The translations under genes were made by a program, and so were the position numbers. Below are positions 25,537 through 36,408 of a stretch of DNA of 64,000 bases, piece by piece. This DNA comes from Nageia nagi. Its lineage: Eukaryota > Pinophyta. The notes beneath the pieces are model-generated. The model searched no databases, was not told the DNA's origin, and saw only the letters and a program-made list of their open reading frames with translations. How positions within the stretch are numbered: the stretch's first letter is position 1; each line of letters begins with the position of its first letter. The stretch covers positions 175,088,001 through 175,152,000 of the forward strand of contig JBITNC010000001.1 of assembly GCA_050084985.1 (NCBI GenBank). Reading direction: 5' to 3'.

Positions 25537-27658
25537 CTATTGCATGACGATGTGGGTTGTGCTCCTTTTAATGGCGCCTACACATAAGGGAACTCGCATC
25601 TCGCAAGACAATTTCAGAACCTCGGACAGGTTAACTGGGTGGCAGGAGCATGGCAACCAGCGGAACTCATGAACCATACGAGCTAACCAGAGATGAACTG
25701 TTGCCAACCCCAGAGCTTTACCAGGACAAACTCGTCTCCCCGAACCAAACGGTGCCAGTCTCAAGTCCGATCCCATTATATTTATATCCTCGCCTCCATG
25801 ATCAGCCATAAACCTTTCAGGCTTGAAATCTAGTGGGTCGCTCCAGAATTCCTTGTTATGTGTGATAGCCCACATATTTACCATAGCCGTGGTGCCCGCC
25901 GGAACCGACATACCTCCAACTTCGACGTCATGAATGGCGAGACGCGCCCAAGATAATAACGGACCCGGCGGATGTATTCTCAACACTTCCTTCACCACGG
26001 CCTGCAAATAATGGAGGTTTGGAATGTCAGAATCTGCTACTCTTCGCGAAAATCCCACTACCCGGTCCAGTTCCTCATGGAGCTTGGCTTGTACGTCCTG
26101 ATGAAGCACCAATCTGGCCAATATCCATTCCATCAGAATAGCCACAGTATCAGTTCCCCGAAATATCATTTCCTGCATTACAAACAGACCAAAACCCCAT
26201 CATAAAATACCAACTGTAAAATCCAAAAATCATTAAAACTTCTGTAAAGATAACAAGCAATTCGAACGGCGACTGTTCTTAATTACATACACTACTTCAA
26301 TTAAGTTGATATAAAATCCCGAACTACTTACTCCCAAAATAAGCAACAACGTAACGAACTCGCCCAACGGCATGCAATATCTAAACAAAAAACAATCCAA
26401 AAAAGGACAGTGGAGAAGCGCTCAGAGTACATGGGAGTGAATCTCCACCGTCCCGTTTAGATCGCCGTTTGTCAAACTTAATGATTAAAGGTTTGACTAA
26501 TTCTCTTACACACAATCTACGCGCGAATAAGTGTGGACCCCGCAGACGGAGGTTGTTAACACCCCCGTTCGAAGGTCTCAAAAACAAACAAAAGGAATGA
26601 GAAATATTCAGTAGTTGAGAAAGGCCGAGATTTCATCCCAATTCCTCGGAAAATATTCAGCAGCATTCGTTTAATCTATGGAGGAAGAGAAAAAAAATAC
26701 TTACCCAGAGAACCGCAACCATATCTTGGTCATTGAGCTTCTGGTTACCTTCAAGCCCAAGCAAAACATCAACAAAATCACCCGTGTCTGTATTCTTCTT
26801 TGGCACAGCTCTATGCTCCTCAATGATCTTCTGCACGAAATTCTGCACAGCCGGAACCAGCTTCGAACAACGTTTTCGGACTCCCTGCAAGTCGAGAAAC
26901 CCAAGAAAAGGAAGATGGTCAGCCCAGTTAAACTTCCCAAGCAACTCGTACCCTTCCTCGACCATCCACGCCACTTCCAGTGCCTCCATGCTCTCTTCAC
27001 AGAAATCATACCTCCGCCCGAAAACGGATTCCAGAACGTTATTCAACGACCCCCGCCGGAAAATCTCTCGAACCTTAACTTCTCCAAACGCGCTTTGCGC
27101 GTTACCGATGTCGCAGACCATGGAATCCACTATAATTTGGCGGCTCTTTTCCATGGCCGCAATCCGTTTAGGAGAAAAAAGATGCGTGGCTGCAATCCTC
27201 CGGAGGTGACGCCAATACTCGCTGTACGGAGCGAAACCAATAGCGCGGTGAAAGAGGAGACCGTAAGCAGATTCCTTGACGGGGCGGTCGGCGAAGGCGG
27301 AGCTGTTTAGAATTTCACGGCCGACTTCCGGGTGACTGGTAATCAGCAGCCGGGTGAATCCCAAACTCAGGGCCATTAATCTCTGAGCACCGTAGGATTC
27401 CGCGAGACGAGCCAGGTTTACGTGAGCGAGACCGTCCATTGTCATGAGGCTACCGATCAGAGGCCAACCGGCCGGACCTTGAACGTTGGACCGGCGCTTC
27501 GTCCGACCCCAGGCAAAACCGCCGGAGGAAAGCCAATTCACTAAGAAGCTCAGGGTGAAAACTACAACCACGGATTTCAATATAAAGAAGAATGCAGAAC
27601 ATTTCAAGGTGATGAAAGACAAACCCAGAAGCCACCAGCTTTCAGAATTGGTATCCAT
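25537..27658 (-). CDS. CYP78A: Cytochrome P450, CYP78A family (2 exons)
   Basis: Exon 1 is 27658-26705 (ATG, 318 codons) and exon 2 is 26172-25537 (TAG stop), joined in phase 0 after W318 by a GTAAGT...TGCAG intron. The product is 529 residues, normal for CYP78A. Seen in order: N-terminal hydrophobic anchor (about 18-43), proline-rich hinge GPAGWPLIG (61-69), helix C WRHLR (149-153), I-helix RGTDT (323-327), ExxR E380-R383, PERF (436-439) and heme loop [11 protein letters not shown] with C467 as iron ligand. No frameshift, internal stop or missing catalytic residue is seen. [11 protein letters not shown] across the junction is diagnostic of CYP78A in my recollection. Members are ER-anchored monooxygenases; Arabidopsis KLUH (CYP78A5) promotes organ and seed growth non-cell-autonomously and maize CYP78A1 hydroxylates lauric acid in vitro. 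The true substrate is unknown. It stands alone among transposons. Confidence 0.95.
26173..26704 (-). other. CYP78A intron
   Basis: 532 bp, phase 0. The donor (reading minus) is TGG|GTAAGT at 26704 and the acceptor is TTTGTAATGCAG|GAAATG ending at 26173. Both are canonical. No transposon insertion is visible inside, unlike the surrounding DNA. Confidence 0.92.
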
Positions 27659-28230
27659 AATTTTTTTCTATATGGCTCAGCTCCGTGTGTGTGGGAGATG
27701 TAATACGTGGTCTATAGGAGTATCCGATTTATAAGATGTAATTCAAGGCCTTCAAAATTGTGTCGGTCATGGCGGCGAGGAGAGGGTGTAAACAGCCGTC
27801 GAGGGGGGACGGAGAAACCGAAGTGGAAACGACAAGATTGCGATTCTCCGCCCCGAAAGGACAGGAGGAGGAGGGCGGCGGGCCCCGCTATTATTTAAAC
27901 GGACATCAATCGGGGTCTTCACATCGGGGGAACCACCTGGTGGTGTCGCTCCGGACCCGAACATCGTCCGCAATCTACGTGGCGGGGGAGAGATTTATGG
28001 TCCGTCCACGTGGACCTCGGGTCATGTGGTTTGTTAATGAGGGCGGGTCCCACGTACTGACGGCGCCGATGCAAGCTCATGTCGGTAAGGCGCTGTCCAC
28101 ATGCTTACGACATGATGATGTCAACTCTTACGCATAGAGCCATGTGTATATGGCTTGTGTCCATGTACATGAATGGACGTACATGAATGGGATGGGCATG
28201 GCATGATGAGGCCACGTGATGTATGGGCTT
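27659..28230 (-). promoter_or_regulatory. CYP78A upstream region with G-boxes and TATA candidates
   Basis: This is an island clearly richer in G+C than its flanks. On minus, TATAAAT lies at 27733-27727, about 70 nt before the ATG; a second weaker TTTAAATAA lies near 27893-27900. Perfect CACTACGTG-type cores are absent, but two CACTACGTG-related G-boxes with exact CACGTG core occur at 28007-28012 (inside the palindrome TCCACGTGGA) and 28213-28218. A TACGTGG half-site is at about 27976. CACGTG is the established binding core for plant bHLH and bZIP factors; function here is inference. A 125-codon plus-strand frame across the island (27760-28137) looks fortuitous. Confidence 0.5.
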
Positions 28231-28364
28231 CGACATAAAGGATTTAAAAAGGTAATGAATGCGGACGAGAGATGAGAATTGTTTTTTGGTTAAATGTCGG
28301 GGTGATATGGAATGAGGGTTGCGGACGGAGAGAAAGAGGTGACAAGTTCGTAGAGAGTGGTCCC

Positions 28365-28530
28365 AACGTCATCAACTCCTTCCAAATTTGTTTAACAAAT
28401 CTTAACCTTTCCATTTTTAACATTAAATTATAATGCCATGAGAGGAGAACGTCATCAACTCCTTCCAAATTTGTTTAACAAATCTAAACCTTTCAATTTT
28501 TAACATTAAATTATAATGTGATGAGAGGAG
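28365..28530. repeat. Two 83-bp tandem repeats
   Basis: AACGTCATCAACTCCTTCCA begins at 28365 and 28448. The copies differ at only a few positions, each ending in a GATGAGAGGAGA-like block. It sits at the far edge of the P450 upstream region and is recent compared with the flanking transposon remains. Confidence 0.95.
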
Positions 28531-28759
28531 ATAGATAGATAGTATATTAAAGTTAATGGGAGATTAAGAGCAGTTTATGGGATAATTATAGTAGGTAAGT
28601 ACATAGTATGTATGTATTGTAGTGGAAAACGAATATAGGTAATAAGTTACACCATGATCAACTCAATTAACAATATGGGAAAGAAACTCTTCTAAGTCCT
28701 CTAAGACATTGTTAAAAATAAAAAATAAGATTTAAATAAAATCTATTCTAATATCTCCC

Positions 28760-29230
28760 TCTTCAACTTCGTGTGTTTCTTTTGGGTTCTCCAACCTCTA
28801 TTTTCTTCATGCAAGTTGGACTCAAATTTATTATTTGAGAACAAATTGTGGCTCTTGTCCCATTTCTAAAAAGTATATGCTTCCCTCTTTGTTAGCCCTT
28901 TTTCAACTAGTTGCTCAATTGTAAAGTAATATTTTTGAAGTTGAGGTTTGGAAACTTGACCTCCTTTACCACTTTTCATCCTCCAAGCCCCATAGTCGAT
29001 TGTCCTTCTACCCTTTCTCAAGCTTGTTGGGTCAATGTTTATCTACACTTCTTCTTTAGAGCTCTTCTCATATGTTTTGAAGGTTTGAAACCAAAATATT
29101 TTTCCAACTTCTCCAAATGTTTGATGACCTCATCACCAATAGTGTACAATGCTTTTACCTCATGAGTTTTTTTAGAATATATTTTTTTTAATATAAATAA
29201 GATAAAAATGAGGGTTTTGAAAGGACCCAT
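28760..29230 (-). pseudogene. LINE ORF1-like locus, 3' part, copy 2
   Basis: It aligns by eye with 19310-19650: shared TCCCATTTCTAAAA.GTAT, then TCAATTGT.AAGTA. On minus it gives a broken frame with FTIEQLVEKGLTKREAYTF in one copy and FTIDQL.KKGLT in the other, so a real protein segment lies under both. I assign it to the LINE ORF1-like remnant only because copy 1 has the same segment downstream of its DUF4283-like region. The family name for this segment alone is unknown to me. Confidence 0.45.
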
Positions 29231-30049
29231 GACCTTTTACATCAATCTTCAGATTCTCAATATGCCTAATCCTAAAACATAAAAAATTATATCTTTCATG
29301 GAATCATCGAGACCCCTAAATAAAGCAAAGCATAAATGAAATTTAACCTAAATATATATGATATAATAAATTGAGACTATCAAGGCTTACAATAAAATAT
29401 TAAAATACCTTTGATCATCACCTTTTAATGAAAAACTCCCCTACTCACAAAATGAAAAAGATAGACACAACCTAATTTAAAAAATATATATATATCCTTC
29501 TCTCACCTTCAACGGTGTGCCAAATGTGTAAGAGAACTATCCCATCTCCATAGCATCCTACCCTTATAACAATTTGAAATTTTTTGAAATACATTCTTGC
29601 CCAAATGTGTAGTAGAGGTCCCTCCCTTCACGACATGCATAACCAACCAAGAATTGTGCAGAAAGAAAATTACACCAATGGCCCCACCCATTTCATTACC
29701 AAGATTCCTCCACAAAATGTCACTCTCATGATTAGCATAGATCTCTCCCCATGCCATAGGTCATGTGGCCTTCTTCTTTACATTTATCCGCACCACATAG
29801 GTCGTATTTCTCAAAGTATTCTTTTGATACGTTAGTGAAAATCCAAGTTGAGGCAAAGTAGAACCAAAGAGGAAGATCATCTTGATCCTACATTCCCATA
29901 TTATGGTACCTACTAGTATGATTCATTCATTAGAGTGTTTCACATCTACATTATCCATCCCATGACCCCATGTCCTGATGAAATATGCCAAATTTGATAA
30001 TGCAATATCAAAGTAAGGGGATAGATCCTTTACTGATAGCAACAACACT
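29231..30049 (-). pseudogene. Coding remnant interrupted by CACTA insertion
   Basis: A minus-strand frame from about 29870 down to 29509 includes DLCGADKCKEEGHMT and then EMGGAIGVIFFLHNSWLVMH and GRMLWRWDSSL. This is protein-like with only a few stops. I do not recognise the family; it lies in line with the LINE ORF1-like segments on the same strand and may belong to them. Its upstream side is cut by the CACTA element beginning at 30050. Confidence 0.3.
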
Positions 30050-31172
30050 CACTACTACATTTAAGCAAATTTGCATCACACATAGTGTCAAACCATAATG
30101 TTATTTAAAAAAAATTGCAGAAATCATGATGCATCAATTAATGCTAAGGGTACTATCAAACAAAGCATCAACCAATGCGTCAATTATAACATCATTCCTT
30201 ACATCATATATCAAGTTTTGAGCATCAAATAATTGACTCTATACATGATGTATAAAGCATCATTTATAACGTTAAAATTACAAGAATCAAGGTTTCAATC
30301 ATTGATCTTGTCAAATAATTTGTTTATCTTCTCTACGCTTTTATATTTTGCATATATATATCTAATAAAGTACTCACAACCATAACATTTGATAATTTTT
30401 TTATTTTAAAGAGTCTTTGATGTATGTATAAATCCTTTTGCAAATTTCTCAGTTTGGTGCATGCTTTGAGGATGTTAGAAAAGGTGAATTCATTTTGTTG
30501 GACTACTACTAGTGTTTATTGTATTTGGTGAAATAGTTTCAATACTTGTTGAGGAAAATCATATTTTTGGTAACCTAAAATTATCATATTCCATGAGAAG
30601 ATGTACCATTTGATCATACAGTCAAAAATATCATGAGCATCCACTAAACTTTATGGGTGGCTAAAGCATGCAATACACATTTTGCTTGCCATAAAATACA
30701 AATACACACTACTATCTACATTCTTCAGCATGTCTTCAACTCTTGCAGACTTGTATCACTAAAAATACAAACCTAGAAATGCCCTTATAAAGGAAAGTTC
30801 TTTTATTTACACATCAATGACATTATAAGAACATTAAAAATCCACCATCAATCAAAGGAATGCATTAACGATCGATAACGAATCATGCCATGATCTATAT
30901 GCATGATTCATGCCTTTTTTTATTCCATGTACCACTTGATGCATTGCTTGATGCATTACAATACGTTAATTGATGCATCAACCTATGAGTCAAGCTATGA
31001 GTCAACTAATGCATCAACTAATGTATCAAGCAATGCGTCAACCAATGCATCAAAAAATTGGTTTTACTAGCTTGATGTAGACATGCCAAATAGTGATGCA
31101 TCTTACGTCACGATGTCAAAATGCAATTTTATGATGCATAGTATGATGCAAAATCACTAAAATGTAGTAGTG
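30050..31172. mobile_element. Non-autonomous CACTA (En/Spm) transposon
   Basis: The element begins CACTACTACATTT at 30050 and ends AAATGTAGTAGTG at 31172: 13 bp of perfect terminal inverted repeat. The match extends imperfectly (TTTGCATCA on both sides, a few bases further in). Both flanks carry the 3-bp target duplication ACT (30047-30049 and 31173-31175), the expected TSD length for CACTA elements. The 1123-bp body encodes no transposase. It is filled near both ends with TGATGCATT / AATGCATCAA motifs in both orientations, the subterminal repeats to which En/Spm-type transposases are known to bind. It must have been mobilised in trans. It lies in a minus-strand coding remnant. Confidence 0.9.
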
Positions 31173-31362
31173 ACTTAAATTGCATTCACTCCATTTTTAC
31201 ATAGCAAAATCAAATGCAACATCATAAGTTTGCATACCACATTCTTATTTCAAAGGAGGTGATAAATCCAACCAAGCAAACAAAAATCCTCCATAGAGTT
31301 TTACCACTTGACCATAGCTCCATGAATAGATACTTCATAATTAGTTCTTGTAGACCTTCTTT

Positions 31363-31712
31363 CTAAAACTCATTAACTTTGCCACAAACCAAAAACTCCC
31401 AAGTCTTCCTCTCAAAGAAAACTAGAAAGAGAACACTTTGGCCGTAACCTAAATAACAACCTAACTTGGTTTCCTCTTCATTCAGATTGAGACCCTTCCT
31501 GAGGATCTTCATAGCAGGTTCAACATTGTTAACCACTTGTAACATAATAGATGTGCCTAAAACCTCATCCAACAACTGTACATGAATAGGTTCAACATTG
31601 TTAACCATTTGTACTAGGACAAGTGTGCCTCAAACATCATCCAATAACCATCAAGGAGGTTCAACACTATTAACCACTTGCAACACGATAGATGTTCCTA
31701 GAACCTCCTCCA
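31363..31712 (-). pseudogene. Coding remnant with three in-frame repeats
   Basis: On minus the sequence repeats VVNNVEP / MVNNVEP and DEVLGTSI. The DNA units begin with GGTTCAAC at 31517, 31589 and 31658 (periods 72 and 69, both multiples of three), so the expansion preserved frame. An 81-codon open frame (31608-31363) ends FLVCGKVNEF and then stops; the upstream unit carries a TAG. The product is unknown to me. Periods divisible by three argue that it was coding when it expanded. Confidence 0.4.
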
Positions 31713-32184
31713 AATCTTCCTAGGAGCTAATAAGGCTCTTATAATCACCTATAAAGATGGGATCCCTCTAAATTATAGACTATACAAGCACCAAAAGCCC
31801 CAATCCTTAAGAGGATCTACATTACCTTTGCATTGTATCATTATCTTGGAGAGTAATCTCTATTTTATACATGACATGATTCTCTAATGTAGTCCCTCTA
31901 GAACAACCATTTCCAACAAGAAGAACCATCAACTTAGTGCATCCTCCCTGTAGCTATCCCTTTAGGATCTCCATATTCTTCTTCGTCTATATCTCATCCC
32001 TCCCCTTTATTCTTACCTCTTCCTACTCTCCATTTCCCCTTCATTTTTTTAGAAGTTTTTTTATCTATATTCTTTCTTGAATCATCTTATGTGGATTTAT
32101 GATAATTGCATTATGTATCTTTGGGATTATCTCTAAGGATATTTTCTAAGATTATCTCTTGAGCCCTAACATTTGATTCAAATT

Positions 32185-32678
32185 TGTTGGAATGTATAAT
32201 GCATTATTGTAAAGGTTATGTAATAATCTTCTATGTAATTTCACTAATACTTAAGGGTATCATTTGATACCCTAAGTATTTAAGTGAATATGATAATGTA
32301 ACTTGTCCTACACTCCATATCATGAGCATGCCCTTTGGGTAAAAAGATGTGCATGTTATGCTTTTGTACATTGGATAACAGGGTGATCCAAAGAGGGATT
32401 TTGGCCTATAAATAGAAGGCTCCCTCTTTGAAATTACACACCAATTTGTGGAGTAAAGTTATGCTTATAGTTTTGGAGAAAATTTTAGGAGGATTGTAAT
32501 AATTAATATTGGTGAATGAAGTGAGATATAGTTAGTGGATGTACTCCTAATTGGAGGAACCACTTACATCTTGTGTTATGTTGTGAGATTGCTTTATTAT
32601 GAGTTATTTAGATGTGTTTATGGGCTTTTAAGAGATCTTGGTTATTTAAGAATTATATTATTAGTGTTAGTTCCTTCA
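32185..32678 (+). repeat. LTR A: 5' LTR of element I
   Basis: 494 bp, TGTTGGAATG...CTTCA. It carries a TATA box TATAAATA at 32407-32414. It also carries a near-perfect hairpin around AGGGTATCATTTGATACCCT (32246-32280). Primer site follows at 32682. Confidence 0.92.
32246..32280. promoter_or_regulatory. Conserved palindrome in copia LTR
   Basis: AATACTTAAGGGTATCA and its reverse complement (one-base bulge) are separated by only one or two bases, about 125 bp upstream of the LTR TATA box. The same palindrome recurs, with some decay, in all seven LTR copies in this window. It is a candidate cis element or structural feature of the U3 region; function unknown. Confidence 0.55.
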
Positions 32679-32681
32679 AAT

Positions 32682-32693
32682 TGGTATCAGAGC
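32682..32693 (+). other. Primer binding site (tRNA-iMet), element I
   Basis: TGGTATCAGAGC, complementary to the 3' end of plant initiator methionine tRNA, the usual copia primer, three bases after the LTR. The duplicated copy near 33560 reads TGGTATAGAGC, with one base lost. Confidence 0.92.
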
Positions 32694-33056
32694 TACTTGG
32701 AGGCTCCTCTTCACTTGGTGGTTCATCTACACTCTTGTTGAGGTAAAAGAATTGTGAAAGTATAACATCCTTCTTTCTTGTAGTCCCTCTAGAACAACCA
32801 TTTCCAACAAGAAGAACCATCAACTTAGTGCATCCTCCCTGTAGCTATCCCTTTAGGATCTCCATATTCTTCTTCATCTGTATCTCATCCCTCCCCTTTA
32901 TTCTTACTTCATCCTACTCTCCATTTCCCCTTCATTTCTTTAGAAGTTTTTTTTATCTATATTCTTTCTTGAATCATCTTATGTGGATTTATGATAATTG
33001 CATTATGTATCTTTAGGATTATCTCTAAGGATATTTTTTAACATTTGATTCAAATT

Positions 33057-33556
33057 TGTTGGAATGTATAATGCATTATTGTAAAGGTTATGTAATAATC
33101 TTCTATGTAAGTTCACTAATACTTAAGGGTATCATTTGATACCTTAAGTATTTAAGTGAATATGATAATGTAACTTGTCCTACACTCCATATCATGAGCA
33201 TGCCCTTTGGGTAAAAAGATGTGCATGTTATGCTTTTGTACATTGGATAAAAGAGTGATCCAAAGAGGGATTTTGGCCTATAAATAGAAGGCTCCCTCTT
33301 TGAGATTACACACCAATTTGTGGAGTTAAATTATGCTATAGGATATAGTTTAGGAGAAAAGTTTAGGAGGATTGTAAGAATTAATATTGGTGAATGAAGT
33401 GAGATATAGTTAGTAAATGTACTCTTAATTGGAGGAACCACTTACATCTTGTGTTATGTTGTGAGATTGCTTTATTATGAGTTATTTAGATGTGTTTATG
33501 GGCTTTTAAGAGATCTTGGTTGTTTAAGAATTACATTGTTAGTGTTAGTTCCTTCA
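33057..33556 (+). repeat. LTR B: duplicated 5' LTR of element I
   Basis: 500 bp, nearly identical in layout to LTR A, with AAATT before it and a TATA box at 33279-33286. It arose by the 0.9 kb tandem duplication, not by a separate insertion; the identical flanks show this. Confidence 0.9.
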
Positions 33557-33570
33557 AATTGGTATAGAGC

Positions 33571-35893
33571 TACTTGGAGGCTCCTCTTCACTTGGTGGTT
33601 CATCTACACTCTTGTTGAGGTAAAAGAATTGTGAAGGTATAACATCCTTCTTTCTTGTATTTTTTTTTGGGACTATTCTTTATGTTACTAACTTTTTTTG
33701 TAATATGTTAATTCAATATTTTTTTTGCATTTTTTTTTAAAAAGGTAGTAATGTATTGTTATACAAGTTTTTTTTACTAACATTCTTTATGTTAGTTATT
33801 TTTTTTAAAAGAATATTAATATATTACTATAAGTATATTGTCTCGAGGAAGCATCATTTTTATATGCTTTACAAATTTTTGATTATATCTTTTATAAAAT
33901 TTAAGGAGATGATTATTTAATTTTTTTTCTCTCAAATTAACCTTTTTAATCTTTGTTGAGAAACATATAAGAAGGGTTATATTTTTTGAACTTGAGTCTT
34001 TTAAAAACATGACATCGCTAAGAGAGCATCCCAACTCACATTAAGAATGATAAACCTTACGCTAGATTGAAAAATATCAACCAAGGGCATATGTGGAGCA
34101 TGTATGTGTCATTACTATTTGTATGAATATTGCACATTAAAAATAATAATAAATAGTGTGGTCACAGCCACTCCTCTCCCTAAAGAGGCTAAGCAGCGAT
34201 GCCACCAGTCTGATCTACAAAAGGTGGCTCGCTCCACCTCCTCTCACGTGGTGTTCTCTTCAAATTGATCGTAGCATTAGCAGCCTCTCATATTTATTTT
34301 AAGCCACCACTCTGGCATTTGATCGACCTTGTGAAAATAATTTTTTTTGAATCCAAGCAAGCCATAGATTACATTGTCATTCTAACATAATGGCATAACA
34401 AAACAATCTTCTCCCTCGCACATAGTTCTCTACCTCTGTCCTTGCGCATAGAACTCTACCGATTCCCTCGTGCACAGTTCTCTGCCTCATGCACAGAACT
34501 CCTCGAATTTCCCATCTCTGCTTCATCCCTCCGCCTGACCTCTTCTTAGCCACTCCCTATCTGCGCATTGCCCTCTCTGAGCTAGCACATATATTTTTTT
34601 GTCTTTCTTCTCTTTATTTTTTTTAATTTTTTATGTTGTCTTTCACTTACCTCTTGGCATTAAATTTTTTTTTGCTTCTTACAAGCAAAGTTCTTTCCCA
34701 TCATGATTGACTTAGCATGGAATAAAAAGTTTAAAATTAGATTTAATGCACTTACATGCAACAGAGAGCTATTTAATTCTTGCATAGGAAGCTCATGATG
34801 ACTAAGGAAGGAAATTTAATTCATTTATTGCAATTACATTTAGCTTTGAGAAAGGAAAATTCTTGCATGACATTTTTTTTTCCCTTAGTTAAAATTGCTA
34901 ATGTACTCTAGTATGCTATCCTTAAAGGATATTTTTTAAGCAAAAGAAGGGGAAAATTGTATATTTTTTTTACGTAAATTTTTCTATAGCATGTTAGATA
35001 AAATATTACATGTCTATCTATTTTTTAGCTTATGTAAATATAATAATGCATGCTTATGAATTTTTTAATGCATGCTAAGTATTTTTTTTATAAAGTGATA
35101 GATAAATGCAAACTAAGTTAATAATGCATGCCTAGGGTTTAAATTTTTTAAATTAATGCTTACTATTTAAAATTTAAATGCATGCTTAGTACTTCAATTT
35201 TGTAAGTTAAATGATGTATTTCTTTACTTAAAAAGATCATTTTTTTAACTTAGATGCATACTTTTACGATAAAATGATGCATGCTTATGCTTTTTACTTA
35301 AAATCTTTAGTTATGATGCAATTTACTTCTTTATGCAAGAATGGACTTGTGCAAAATTAGGAATGATGTAAAGATGTCCTTTAGGGGTTGGTAAAAAAAA
35401 CCCATTGGACACTTAGGTTTCAAATTTTAAATGGATGATGTTTTACTTATGCTTTTTACTTCATGTTTCGCTTTTTACTTATGCAAACAAAAATGCAAAC
35501 ATTGATATGAGAAACCCCCTAAATGAACACATCTTCATGTACATTTTGCAACATGACTTGTTTGGAAAGCCATGAGATGAGAATAGGTGGATTGGAGCCT
35601 TTAATTTTGATGATCAAATGGTGAAAACTCTATACTTCTCAATTACCCTTAAGTCCTCTGTTGGTTTGGACATAACTCCAATAGGTGGATAGACATGTGC
35701 GTAGTGATACCACATGTCTGCACATCCATTTAAGGATTATCCTGACAACATAAGAGGACAACTTGAAACCTAATCAAGATTGATAATTTGACCAATCCAA
35801 TAAATAACATAACCTTGGAAAATAGTAGGTACTTCTCCTTGTGAGAGTATAATACTGACCAAGTTGAACTGGTTGAGGATTGGTAGTACTTGG
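33571..35893 (+). other. Element I leader, 5' part
   Basis: Untranslated region between primer site and gag, unusually long for copia (about 2.5 kb with 47688-47921). It is T-rich, then CT-rich (34160-34600), then contains many AATGCATGCTTA / TACTTA motifs (35030-35330). 34680-35893 aligns with 40830-42180 in element II. No gene is seen in it. Confidence 0.7.
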
Positions 35894-36394
35894 TGTTGGA
35901 ATGTATAATGCATTATTGTAAAGGTTATGTAATAATCTTCTATGTAAGTTCACTAATATATTAAGGGTATCATTTGATACCTAAAGTATTTAAGTGAATA
36001 TGATAATGTAACTTGTCTTACACTCCATGTCATGAGCATGCCCCTTAGGTAAAAGAATGTGCATGTCATGCTTTTATACATTGGATAAAAGGGTGATCCA
36101 AAGAGGGATTTTAGCCTATAAATAGAAGGATCCCTCTTTGTGATCACACACTAATTTATGAAATAAAGTTGTGCTAGATGATAGTGTTTAGGAGTTGAGA
36201 TTAGGAGAATTGTAAGAGAGTTGTATTTGTGATTGAAGTAAAGATCTAGTTAGTGGATGTACTCCTAGTTGAAGGAGCCACTTACATCTTATATTGTATT
36301 GTAAGATTTCTTTATGAGTTTGTTAGATGTAATTATGAGCTTTCATGTAATTTTGAAAGTTTAGAGTTGTTCATGTTATAGTTCAATTCTCACA
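35894..36394 (+). repeat. LTR C: 5' LTR of element II
   Basis: 501 bp, TGTTGGAATG...TCTCACA, TATA box at 36117-36124, primer site TGGTATCAGAGC at 36397-36408. Confidence 0.92.
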
Positions 36395-36396
36395 TT

Positions 36397-36408
36397 TGGT
36401 ATCAGAGC
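36397..36408 (+). other. Primer binding site (tRNA-iMet), element II
   Basis: TGGTATCAGAGC two bases after LTR C, a perfect 12-base match to the standard plant copia primer site. Confidence 0.93.

Larger units (their letters stand above)
31889..33657 (+). repeat. ~0.9 kb tandem duplication including a whole LTR
   Basis: AGTCCCTCTAGAACAACCAT starts at 31891 and again at 32782 (period 891). Each copy holds ~0.3 kb of pre-insertion flank, the complete copia LTR (A or B), the primer binding site and ~90 bases of leader ending TAACATCCTTCTTTCTTG. Copy 2 has lost a ~20-base piece before its LTR. Because both copies carry flank plus LTR plus leader, the duplication happened after element I inserted. 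Confidence 0.93.

Noticed and set aside
26678-27310. Long plus-strand frames (up to 210 codons) over exon 1 of the P450.
   Set aside because: They are antisense shadows of a GC-rich exon; the minus frame has all P450 motifs.
27760-28137. A 125-codon plus-strand open frame upstream of the P450 gene.
   Set aside because: It lies in the GC-rich promoter island, has low-complexity composition and no recognisable domain. GC-rich DNA has fewer stops by chance.
32682-32693. tRNA-like sequence at the LTR edge.
   Set aside because: Only 12 bases complementary to the initiator tRNA 3' end; it is a primer binding site, not a tRNA gene.
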